Of a stretch of DNA of 59,690 nucleotides, positions 39,735-51,520 are shown one piece after another. The DNA is from Anaeromyces robustus (lineage: Eukaryota; Neocallimastigomycota; Neocallimastigomycetes; Neocallimastigales; Neocallimastigaceae), in assembly GCA_002104895.1 (NCBI GenBank), contig MCFG01000069.1, positions 147,501 to 207,190 of the forward strand, given 5' to 3'. The stretch's first letter is position 1. Every line of letters begins with the position of its first letter. Position numbers and translations under genes: made by a program. The notes below the pieces were generated by a model that made no database searches, had not been told where the DNA came from, and worked only from the letters and a program-made list of their open reading frames with translations.

Positions 39735-39967
39735 ATTAACAAATATATATAAAAAGTTTAATTAATATAATTTTTTAATTATTATAATGAAAATAAATAA
39801 GTAAATATTTTGTACCATATAAAAAGATAAAAAAAATTTTTTTTTTATTTATTTTGTCTTTTTTATTTTATATGAAGCAATAAACTTCTGACTTTTTGTT
39901 TGGTACAAAATATTTACTTATTTATTTTTCAATATTAATTAAACTTTTCATATATATATCTGTTAAT
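39735..39967. mobile_element. Foldback / MITE-like inverted-repeat element
   Basis: A 28-bp perfect inverted repeat pairs 39790-39817 with 39901-39928 (it contains the non-trivial GTACCA / TGGTAC core). Outside it the homology continues: 39735-39766 pairs with ~39933-39967 (ATTAACA...AAAAGTTTAATTAATAT against its complement) with a ~19-bp extra segment in the left arm. The arms are thus about 83 and 67 bp around an 83-bp centre. There is no coding capacity. No clear target-site duplication was seen at the ends. It is consistent with a small non-autonomous DNA transposon or another palindrome-forming event. Confidence 0.65.
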
Positions 39968-41101
39968 ATTTAAAAGAAATTACTAAAAAAAATTATTATT
40001 TATTATTTATTTATTTTTTATTTATTTATTTATTTATTTATTTATTTTTTAAAATTTCTCCCACTTTAAGATATTTTTTTTTGATTTTTACCATTATTAA
40101 ATTGGATAGATAATAAGATAATATTTAATATTTTTTTTAAATACATTTCTTTTTTACTATTGTTTTTTTATTTTTTATTTTTTATTTAACTTTAATAAAT
40201 TTTTTAAATATTTCTTTATTAAAAGTTACTAAAATAGGTAAAAAAGTGTATATTAAATAATAATTAAACAAAAAAAAAAAAAAAAAGAATAACACATTTT
40301 TTAACTATAAAAAAGTGAAGACAAATAAAATAAAAATACAATGGAAGTTAAAGAAAATCGTAATAATAATATAATAATAATTAATTTATATATATTGAAA
40401 AAAAAAAAAAAACAATGTAAAAATACTAATAGAAAAAAATATTTTTTTTAATATTATATTATTATTAATATTATTATTATAATAACTCTATTATAAAAAA
40501 GAACAATAAACAAATATTTATACTTTTATTAATAATTCTACAATAATTAATTTAACTCATTTAATAGCATAATTTTAAATATTTTTATTAGTATTTTAAT
40601 AACTTTAGTTATATTAGAAAAATTAATATTCTTTAATATATAATAAATAAACAATAAAATATATTATTCTTTTAATCTTTTTTTTCTCTATATAAAAATC
40701 TTTTTATTACCTTGTTAAATAAATTTATTATTTGTGAATTAATATTTTTAGTATATTGTAATCTAATTTTTTAATATTTTAGAAAATTCATTAATTATTA
40801 ATGTTGTTCTCATTATCATTATTATTTGCTTTAAAAGAATATTATTGATACCCCTTTTATTATCGATTTTTTTTTTAAAGTTTATATATTATTAATCATG
40901 ATTATTATTTTTTTATTATAAGTAAGTTACAAGTAACTAAAAAATAATTGATAAATTTTAATTATTTCTTTTTTATCTGGTATAAAAAAAATAATCAAAT
41001 AAAAAAATAGTATTAAAAATTGGAGATGAAAAAAAAATGGTTATATAATGTATTAGATAATAAATAATGAAAATAAATCAAAGATGAAAGTTAAAGAAAA
41101 T

Positions 41102-41134
<33 letters not shown>

Positions 41135-41998
41135 AAATCTTATATTTATTGTGGAAATGATAATTTGAATGAAATAACAGTCTTCTTTCTATAGAAATAT
41201 TATTTGTTATATTAATAATAATAATAATATATATATGTCTCTTAATAAATAATAAATTATATTATTATTAATGAATATAATTATGAATGGTAAAACAATG
41301 ATAACTTTTTTTTTTTTCGTTACATGTAAAAGCCTATTTTATGGATATAAACTTTATCCCAAAAATAATTCATTTTGAAGTATTAAAAGATTATAAATTC
41401 AATAAATTAATTTTGTAAATAATTCTATAATATTTAAATATTTTATTAATATTTTATGATTTGTTTTGTTTTATTTTTTTATTTTTTTTTTTTTTTTTAA
41501 TTAAATAAAAAATTATTTAATTAAAAAAAAAAAAATTAAATATATATAATGAAATATGAAATATTTGTATGTTTCCAAACTTATGATACTTTTTAATTAA
41601 ACAAAAAAAACAAATAATTTTTTATAATTTTTTATTTAGTTAAAAAAAAAAAATAAATATAAAATAACTTTTTTTAAAAAAAAAAAAAAATACATTTATT
41701 TATACTATTGATTATTGGTATATGTATATATATATATATTATATTTATATTTAAATATTGCATATAAAGAAATATAAATATATAAATATATATTTAACTT
41801 TTTTTTTTTTTGTAAAAAAAAACATATATATATATATATTTATTTATATTATTGATTATTGGTATATGTATATATTGGTATGGTATATATTTATATATAT
41901 ATATAATTAATATTTATATCTATATCTATATCTATATTTATATTTATATTTATATTTATATTTATATATTTATATTTATATTTATATTTATTAACTTT
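39968..41998. other. AT-rich DNA downstream of the helicase
   Basis: A/T homopolymers, including a run of about 30 A near 41102-41132, TA repeats, and TTTATA/TCTATA repeats at about 41915-41990 abutting the helicase stop codon. No gene is supported. Confidence 0.75.
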
Positions 41999-42937
41999 TT
42001 ATAATAAGACAACAAGATTATATTTAAATAAATATTCTTCCCATAATTTAATAATATTTTTTCTTGTCATCCTAACTAGTAATGGAAATGAAGATAATAA
42101 ATTATACAATAGAAATGCTTGATATGGTCTTTTAGTACAATATTCTTCTACATTATTCTTAGTAACAACGGTTAAAACATGTTTTTTAAGTGAATTATAT
42201 TTATTCTCAACACTATTTTCCTTATATATACTCATTAAATCACTCGGTAAAATTGCTTTATACCCATCAATTATTGATAATGTTTCTTCTATATCATCAT
42301 AACATATCGAATAAATGACTATTTCTAAAAGAACCCACTTTTTATAAATATTATAAACATTTCTTCCACGACTAATAGTACGAAGATTTTTATCAGAATC
42401 TAACTTTTTTTGATAAAAGTAATTTATACTACAATTTAAATCTCGATATCTTAAAGTAAAATCATTACCCAATACATATACATATTTACAACGATTAATA
42501 ACCCGTTTTGTCAATTCATTTTCATAATGCCCTTTTAATATAGAGGATATTTTATCAATTTCAATAGGATCAGTTAAGGTAGCCCAGTTTTTAAACAAAT
42601 CGTCAGAATAAATAATATTTGAACTAATATCATAATAATCTCGTTTTTTATTACTGGCATAAGAGCTATTTTTAATACATGATAAATAGGATATATAAAT
42701 ATATTGATCAACTTTTTTCCAGTAAGGATATAAAAATCTTTTTATATTTACTAGATTATATTCTAAAGCACATCTTAATACTTCTAACATCTCGACAAAA
42801 GTATATTTAGAAAAAAATCTATATACTTCTTTAGTTATATTATCATTTATCATTATTTTATCTATATCTAATAATTCTTCCTTCTTTATAACTTTTGTTA
42901 TGATATAAGCAGAAGCAGAAGCAGAAGTAGAAGTAGA

Positions 42938-42969
<32 letters not shown>

Positions 42970-44050
42970 AAGTAGATGTAAAAGTAGAAGTAGAAGCAAC
43001 CGATAAATTTTTATTATTTTTTATAATTTTTTTGTTTTCATTTTTCTGTGGGTAATAATGATGAAAGTTAGGAATAGTGGTTGATATTATATCCTCTAGA
43101 AAATCATTTTCATAATTTAAATAATATTGTTGTGGAATTTTACGATAGAACATTCCACAGGAATAACCAAGAACACCACCCGCTACGATAATATTATTAT
43201 TTTTAATAAATTCTATCAATGTTGGTAAAATGGAAAGATTAATTGTTGGTACTTTACTTACAAGATCATTAACACTTATATAATCGAGTAATGAAAAATG
43301 GATTTCTAGTGCTCTACTTATTTCCATCATACATTTTGGTAAAATTTTATTTAAATATATAGAAGAATATTGTGATATAGTGTTTAAAGTTGATATTGGA
43401 ATTAAAGTATTTGTATCACAATTTTTAGTAGTAGCCGTTGTAATAATTTTATTACTACATAAATTTAAATTTGTATTTTCACTTGATTCTACTTTCATAG
43501 TTTTGGTATTTAAGTTATTGTTTTGATCAATATTTTTTAAAGCAGGATTGACCATGAATTCAACAGAAGCATTTTGTAATGCTTTATTATACCTTAACGT
43601 TTCATAATATTTATTTTCACAAATAATATATTTAACATAATCAATGCTATATTCTACGGTGTTAGAACATTCCACATTTTCATCGTAAGCCATATATAAA
43701 TAAGTATTAACATATCGTTGATCAGGAGGAAGAGAATCATGTGAACCAACACGACGAATACGTCCTACAATCTGATTGATCTTTTCATAATTCCAATGTG
43801 GTGTTAGTATATGTAATTGTCGTACATTCATAATATCAACACTTTCAGATAATACATCACTACCTAAAAGTACTTTAATTATTGATCCATTTTTATTATT
43901 TGGATCGTTAAATATATTTAAACGTTCTATTACATTTGGACATAATCGTTTATCACCAGTAATAAAAGTAAAATTCCATCGTCTATTACTCCTTTGTTTT
44001 CGTATTTCTTCTAATTCAGGATATTCATTACTATCAATGAAGGAAAAATG

Positions 44051-44091
<41 letters not shown>

Positions 44092-44214
44092 CGTGGAATC
44101 GTCCATCATATTTTTGTTTTTGTATTTCTTTTAAGTCAGGATATTCATTATTATCAAAGATATCAAAGAAGGTAGAATGATCATCATCATTATTATTATT
44201 ATTATTATTATTAC

Positions 44215-44253
<39 letters not shown>

Positions 44254-44322
44254 CATTATTATTATCACCATTATAATCATTATTATTATTATCATTATCA
44301 TTATCATCATCATCGTCATTAC

Positions 44323-44368
<46 letters not shown>

Positions 44369-45664
44369 GTTGTTGTTGTTGTTGTTGTTGTTGTTATTAT
44401 TATTATTATTATTATTATCCAATTGATCATCATGATTATATTTTATAGAAGATTCTGTATTGTATACGTAATGATAACCCATGGAACAAAGTAATGCTGA
44501 AAAATAATATATACCAACCTCATCAATAATGTTACAATAAATAAATATTGGTCCGTCTGGAGCATCTAAACTATTTATTTGTTGTAGACAATGATACAAT
44601 TTACAACAATAATTTTTAATATTAAGAGATTGTTGTTTTATAATTTGTTGTAAAAAGGGATCACTATGAATAATTTGTTCATTTTTAAAAATGTATCGTA
44701 TTGATTTTTTGGATGCTGTTTTTATGGATGATGATTCTGAAATTGTTTTAGGGAATAAATTCTCATTATTTAAATAAAGGACACCAAGAGATGCCTTCAC
44801 ATAATTCATTCCAATATTAAATATATTGGTAGACTTTTTGGTAAGACTTCGGTAATTTTTAAGTTGAGCATCTTGCATAGGTACTTTGACTATTTTATAA
44901 CGATTAATTCCTGGTACTGAGGATCCAATAAAATTTATAGTAATACCTGGTGGATTTATACCATGATAGGATATATGTCCACGCATTATTTCTTCTAATT
45001 TTTCAGGTGACAATATTTTATCACATTGGAAATTTGGTTTGATCAACTTCACAAAATTCCCTATTTCATTATAATTATCAAAAATTGGTGTTGCCGACAT
45101 AAAAATAATCCGACCTTTATTAATATGATTTAAAAGTTGAAGTAATTGATTATAAATAATCTTATTGCCTACGGTATTACGAAAATGGTGGACTTCATCA
45201 ATTATAATTAATCTCTCATCATAAAGAGAATAAGAATCATCAATACTATTTATGGTCTTACAAAATGTAATATAAGTATGAAATTCAATATATTTTTTAA
45301 TAAATTGTTGATAATTATTTATATTTAACAAAGGGGTATAATAATTAAAAGTGTAAGAATACCATGATTCTATACGTTGTTTAAATTCAGTAATAGCTTC
45401 TTTATTTTTTACAAGAATAATACTAGGTTTATCATACACATTGATAAAGTTTAATATAATCCATAGTGCTGTAAATGATTTTCCGGTTCCTGGTGAATGA
45501 TAAATTAAAAAACGACGTATAACTTCATTTTCAGGAGACAAATACCTTATAGGTAATATTTGGTATCTTTTCATATGAACTTTTTCTTCTAATAATGGAG
45601 CATTGGTATAAATTTCTGAAAATTCACGAAAACTAGATAATTTATTAATATCAGGATATGACAT
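41999..45664 (-). CDS. NCLDV D6/D11-like superfamily 2 DEVH-box helicase (virus- or plasmid-like)
   Basis: A 1221-residue, intron-free SF2 helicase/ATPase. Motif I is YHSPGTGKS (55-63), motif II DEVHH (156-160), motif III SATP (190-193), then LLGSDVLSESVDI and QIVGRIRRVGSHDSLP (motifs V and VI, ~600-645). The SATP motif, the SxSVDI and GRxxRxGSH signatures and a long carboxyl-terminal extension fit the D6/D11-type transcription helicases of nucleocytoplasmic large DNA viruses. Related helicases also occur on fungal linear cytoplasmic plasmids. In viruses these proteins drive early transcription initiation or termination. Between the two RecA-like lobes there is an approximately 130-residue Asn/Asp-rich expansion (~416-560), and a Thr/Ser/Ala-rich tract lies near ~890-920. 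Codon use is strongly AT-biased like the surroundings, so any transfer is not recent or the donor was also AT-rich. All core motifs and a full frame suggest it may still be expressed. Confidence 0.78.
44047..44420 (-). repeat. Asn/Asp codon expansion inside the helicase
   Basis: AAT/AAC/GAT repeats (read as ATT, GTT and ATC on the + strand) at 44047-44090 and about 44180-44420, encoding poly-Asn with Asp and Ser interruptions. The insert sits between the N- and C-terminal helicase lobes and keeps the reading frame. The spurious frames at 44131-44433 (-) and 44177-44494 (+) come from it. A block ending NEYPDLKEIQKQKYDGRF is itself nearly repeated as NEYPELEEIRKQRSNRRW downstream, so a ~40-residue segment has been duplicated. 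Confidence 0.9.
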
Positions 45665-46316
45665 GATATATATTATTCTAAATAAAATATATTTAACAAT
45701 ATATTTAAATATTATTTAAATAAAGAAAATAAATAAAATATTATTTTACGACTAAATAATAAAAATATAATAAAAAAAATACAATAAATTTATTTCCATT
45801 ATAATAAATAATAAATTTTATAAAATTTATTACTTTTATTTATAAAATGATATATATATATATTGGTATATTTTTATTAATATATAAATAAAAATTATAT
45901 ATATATATTTTATAAATCATCTTAAAAGTATAATATATTTATTCATTATTTTTTTCAATAAAAATATACATCAAAAATAAATATTATAAAAGATAAAGTT
46001 ACATATATATATTTATATATAGTTATATATATTTACATTTGCAATTAAACAAAATATTATATTAATAGCAAGATCATTTTTCTAATTCACTATATGCAAA
46101 AAAATATTTATTAATTTTATTTCAATTACTTTTTTTTTATTAACATATATAAATTAACATTTAAATAAATTTCTTTTAATTCACACTCAAAAATTAATAA
46201 TACAATAAACACAATTAAATAATAAAAAAAATATATATATAACAAAAATAAAGTTTCTCTTTTTTTTTTTTTTTTTTATAAAATATTTATTTTAAATATA
46301 TATGTATTATCTTATT
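45665..46316. other. AT-rich region upstream of the helicase
   Basis: Presumed promoter side of the helicase. TA-rich; no recognisable viral early or late motif and no eukaryotic promoter element could be distinguished from background. Confidence 0.6.
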
Positions 46317-46323
46317 ATTTACT

Positions 46324-46359
<36 letters not shown>

Positions 46360-46361
46360 CT

Positions 46362-46417
<56 letters not shown>

Positions 46418-46482
46418 TATATTTATTTATTTATTTATTTATTTATATATTTATTTATTTATTTATTTATTTATTTATATAT

Positions 46483-46529
<47 letters not shown>

Positions 46530-46539
46530 TATTTACTAT

Positions 46540-46598
<59 letters not shown>

Positions 46599-46955
46599 TA
46601 TTTACTATACTCTTATTTATTTATTTATTTATATTTACTATACTCTTATTTATTTATATATTTATATTTACTATGTATTTATTTATTTATTTATTTATTT
46701 ACTTAGTATTAATTAATAATTTATTTATTTATTTATATTTATATTATTATTTATTTACTTAGTATTAATTAATTTATTTATTTATTTATATTTACTATAC
46801 TCTTATTTATTTATTTTATATTTATTTATTTATTTATTTACTCTTTAATTATTTTTTTACATATTTATATTTATTATTTATTTATTTATTTATTTATCTA
46901 TTTATTTATTTATATTTACTATACTCTTATTTATTTATATATTTATACTTACTAT

Positions 46956-47002
<47 letters not shown>

Positions 47003-47110
47003 TATTAACTATATTCTTATTTATATAAATATAAATAATAATTATATAGTAAATAAATAAATAAATACTAAATATATAAATAAATAATAATTTATTTATT
47101 TTGTATTTGT
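46317..47110. repeat. Long TTTA mosaic array
   Basis: About 700 bp of TTTA repeats punctuated by recurring variants (TTTATATATTTA, TATTTACTATACTCTTATT and TTTACTATTTA), so the array has higher-order structure and is not one pure microsatellite. It is translated as an artificial Tyr/Leu/Phe/Ile frame at 46302-46706. It forms the left flank of the broken helicase copy. Confidence 0.9.
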
Positions 47111-47300
47111 TTATTATTATTTATATTTACTATTTGCTTATTTATATTTTATAATAATTATTATTTTTATATATTTAAAAAAATCAAAAAAAAAAATTAA
47201 ATTCTATTTAATAATAAATTTATTAATTAAACTTTTTTTTTTATTTATTTCATAATAAATATTTAAAGTAATAATTAAATAGTATTTATAATTTCATAGT

Positions 47301-47787
47301 CCAAATCAATTATAAATTTTATTGGATCATCAGTACCAGGAATTGATCGTTATAAGATAGTAAAAGTACCTATGCGAGGTGCTCAACTTAAATATATTGG
47401 TAGACTCTTTGGGTAAGACTTTGGTAATTTTTAATATTGGAATAAATTATGTGAAGGCATCTCTTGGTGTCCTTTATTTAAATTATGAGAATCTATTCCA
47501 TAAAACAATTTCAAAATCATCATCAACAAAAATATCACATCGAAAAACTTTCCATGAACGTTTCGCGCCGTGATGTTCAGATGTTGTAGATAAACCTAAA
47601 AGATCAATACGATACATTTTTAGAAATGAACAAATTATTCATAGTAATTCCTTTTTACAATATATTATAAGACAACAATCTATTAATAATATTAAAAATT
47701 ATTGTTGTAAATTGTATCATTGTCTACAAAAAATAAATAGTATAGATACTGAAGATGGAATATAGATGGACCAGTATTTATTTATAT
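47301..47787 (+). pseudogene. Truncated, rearranged copy of the D6/D11-like helicase
   Basis: On the + strand, opposite to the intact gene, this ~490-bp segment aligns with helicase residues about 242-376: SSVPGI-RYKIVKVPM, FNIG-NYVKASLGVLYLN, RYIF-NEQIIHS and NYCCKLYHCLQ are all recognisable. Both ends are missing; it stops where TTTA repeats begin. It is broken by in-frame stops (near 47571 and 47761) and a frame change around 47390-47432, where a 43-bp block is inverted in place. It also holds an extra ~60 bp (about 47525-47590, with the unusually GC-rich TTTCGCGCCGTG) that the intact gene lacks. It is therefore a degraded second family member or an old duplicate; the motif I-III region and the C-terminal half are absent. 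It is described as broken and not reconstructed. Confidence 0.85.
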
Positions 47788-49178
47788 TTACTATTTGCTT
47801 TTTTATTTATTAATTTATTTTATATTTACTATTTAATTATTTATTTATTTATTTATTTACACTACTTTTTTATTTTATTATTATTTTCTTTTATTATTAT
47901 TATTATTCTTATAATTATTATTATGGATTATACATATTTAAAATTGCTTTATTTTGTTTTTTTTTTTAATTTGGTTTTATGAATCATTATGTATATATAA
48001 TTATATTTAACTTTCTATATATGGTTATGATCATTTTCAAAATATGGATCATAAGACAAATTCTAATTAATTTTTTAATTTATTTTTAAAACTGGAATAA
48101 ATAATTAAATATTTAATAATTTAATATTAAATATTAATAAACAAATTAGATAATGAATAGATAAATAAATAGTGTTAAAATATAATAAATAAATAAATAA
48201 ATATTAATATATAATAAATAATATAAATAATATAAATAATAAATAATAAATAATAAATAAATAATTAAAATTAAAATTAAAATTAAAATTAATGATACAC
48301 ATTATTCCATTTTATTCTATCTTTCTATTTTTATTTAATACTAAAAAATACATTTTTTTTATTTATTGATAGTCTTTAATATTTAATATTTCATATTTAA
48401 TATTTAATTATTCACAGTTTTTATATATTTAATATATTTATTTTATATTTATTTTATATTCAACTATTAAAATATATAATTATTAATATATTGGTAAATA
48501 AATTGTAATTGCATTTATCACATATATGATATATGGTAATTATTGAAGTCGTCTTTTTTTTATATATAATATTTATATATATATTGCATTGTACTCATTA
48601 TATCAAGCTATTATATTATGATATTTATTATAATATATTTATTATTATACTAACAATATATTTATCATTATAATGATAGAAAATGCAAAAAAAAAAAAAA
48701 AGATAGGAAAAATTTTAGAGAGCATAAAAATTAATAATTAAAATAATTTTAATTTAAACTTAAAATATAAATTAAGATATAAAAAAAATTGAAATAGAAT
48801 TAAATAAATAAATAAATAAATACATAAATAAATAAATAAATAGATAGATAAATTCAGATATTTATTTTTGTAAAGGGTTAATTTGATATTAACTATAATA
48901 AATAAAGAGTTGAAAAATAAATAGTTTTAAACATTTAATTTAATAAAGAAAAAAGTTAAGTTAATAATAAAAAAATAAAATAAAACAAAAAAAAAAAAGA
49001 TATAAAATAATTAATGTAAAATAGATTATTTTATGCATTAAAAATAAACTCTAATAAAAGGAATGATTATAAAATTTGATTTAAATTTGATAGAATTTGA
49101 TTTGAATGTTATTAATTTGATTTTTATAATATTAATTATCATTCCATAAAGAAGTTAATAAACTTTAAATAGAAAAGG

Positions 49179-49215
<37 letters not shown>

Positions 49216-49503
49216 TTGTCTATATTACAATGTTTTTTTTTTTTTTTATTTTTATGTTGTCATTTTTCATTTTTTATATTATAGTTTTAATTAATCCAAA
49301 CTTAAATTTTTTTATCATGATCTGAATAGAAAATAAATTTTTTAATGCGATAAAAAATAGAGTGCAGTTTAAATAATAATTTATTGACTTTATTATGATC
49401 TTTTTCAAAGTGATTCAATTTTTATTTCCATAATTCAAATTAACTAATTTATTTTTATTTGAATATGAATAAGAATGATATAAAAATAAAATAAAATAAA
49501 ATA

Positions 49504-49625
49504 TTTTTAATCGGTATTATACACGCTTTATATTCCAAGATAAAAATAAAATAAGAATAAAATAAAATAACATGAAATATAATAATTTTAATCAGTATTA
49601 TACATGCTTTATATTCCCAAGATAT
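49504..49625. repeat. Direct repeat pair of ~38 bp
   Basis: TTTAATCGGTATTATACACG followed by CTTTATATTCCAAGATA at 49507-49542 recurs at 49589-49625 with three or four differences, 82-84 bp apart and separated by AAAATAA repeats. A local duplication; no function is evident. Confidence 0.8.
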
Positions 49626-51043
49626 AAATATACATTTATGTAAAAATGCCAATAAAAAAAAATATTATAATTATTTCTATTAATTCTATTAAAAATTGTT
49701 GATTATTATATTTTATATATTATTAAATGTTTTATTATTAACTATATTAAATAGTTTTTGTATCTATTTATTTTTATTATAAATTTATTTAATTTATATT
49801 TATTTATTCATTTGTTATCTATAATTAAATTGATATAAAAGGAAATAAGTGAATTATTATTAAAAAAAAATATATTTAAAAAAAATTAAAAATGAATACA
49901 AGAAAATAATTAAATTAAAATAATTAAGATATAATAAAATAAAAACAAAAATAAAATAATATAAAAAATAAAATTTTACTTTTATCAAATTAAATATTAA
50001 ATCTTATAAATATTACATCTTATAATTTTTATAATTTTTATATTTATTGTATATTTATAATTTACTTTTTTTTTTTTTACTATTGGTAATGGATTAATGA
50101 ATTACTTTCAATTTCTGTATTTTATTATAGTTAGTGGTTTTGTAATTATTAGTAATACTAATTATTGATAATATAAGACATATAATACTTAGCTTTACTA
50201 GAATCTGCTAGAAGTAACAAATAAACAGAATTTTTACTTAAAAAAAGGGAGTTCATGCTAAGATTTATTAAGAAATAATAATTAATTTCTTAGTAAATAA
50301 TAATTAATAATTAAATACCAAAACAAATAAACAAACAAATATATGAATGAATAAATGAATGAATTAATAAATAAATTATTATTAATTATTAATAAATAAT
50401 TATAAATAAATATAAATATTATTAATAAATATATAAAAAATATCTAAATAAATAATTAAATAATTAAATATTTAATATTATTTTTTATATTTATTAAATG
50501 ATCAATATAATTATTTACATTTTAATATATAAAATTATTATTATTTTAATATATTGCTTTATATTATATCGTATATTTAATTATATTATTAATAAAATTA
50601 TCATTGCCATTTTTTTATAAAAAATAACCTGTCAAAAAAAAACCAAAAAAAGGAACTTCTTTATATAGTAAACCCTTTATTATTAATGTAATGTAATATA
50701 TAGTACAAGTTGAATAGCCTTTTTCATCATACTATTTAAAGTAAAAATTAATTATTGATTATAACGCCAAGAGCTAACCAATAAAATCAAAACAATTGAA
50801 CTTTATATATTATTAATATATAATTCATATATTATTATATAGAAGTAAGTTTATTGGCATAACTTTTTTTTATATTGAATTTCTATATATGTATAAAATT
50901 CATTTAAATTTAATAAATGAATATCTAAATAAATAAATATAATAAATAATAAATAAATAATTAAATAAATATATAAATATATAAATATAATAAATAAATA
51001 TAATTTAAATAAATATAATTTAAATAAATATAATTTAAATAAA

Positions 51044-51110
51044 TAAATAAATAATAAATAAATAAATAAATAAATAAATAAATCAATAAATAAATAAATC
51101 AATAAATCAA

Positions 51111-51161
<51 letters not shown>

Positions 51162-51196
51162 ATATAATAAATAAATAAATAAATATAATAAATAAA
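51044..51196. repeat. AAAT tetranucleotide array
   Basis: About 150 bp of TAAA repeats with occasional TCAA and ATAATAA variants. It is preceded at about 50997-51045 by three tandem copies of a 15-bp unit AATTTAAATAAATAT. Confidence 0.9.
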
Positions 51197-51325
51197 TATG
51201 GAAGTTTATAATATTAATAATAAAAAATAAAAAATATTTCTACTTTTAATAATAAAAAATATTCCAACTTTTACTTGTTATATAGTTTTTAAAAATATTG
51301 ATAGTTTTTTTTTTTTATAGCGTAG

Positions 51326-51520
51326 TTATTTATTTTTATAAAATAAAATTAAATAATCATAATCATTATAATCGATTTTCATTATCATTTTGTGTGGATA
51401 ATGATCGTATATGAATATAATATGTTTACATATTTTAATTAATTTGCCTTTAATTTTTTTTTGTTTTAACTCTGTTACTTTTTTTGTTAATTCAGTAGAT
51501 AGATCAGCTCTTTTCTTTTT
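51326..51520 (-). pseudogene. Coding-like fragment, unrecognised
   Basis: Open on the minus strand for about 64 codons between two stops, ending at TAA 51326-51328. It has no upstream ATG; the first Met is well inside. The composition is protein-like: a Lys/Glu-rich helical stretch (ADLSTELTKKVTELKQKKI) followed by IYDHYPHKMIMKIDYNDYDY. It may be an exon or the remnant of a gene. The family is not recognised. Confidence 0.35.

Noticed and set aside
46302-46706. 134-codon membrane-like frame
   Set aside because: Translation of the TTTA mosaic array; hydrophobicity comes from repeat composition only.
49455-49652. 65-codon frame with an EYKACII repeat
   Set aside because: The internal similarity reflects a 38-bp DNA direct repeat; the remainder is AT-biased Phe/Ile sequence.
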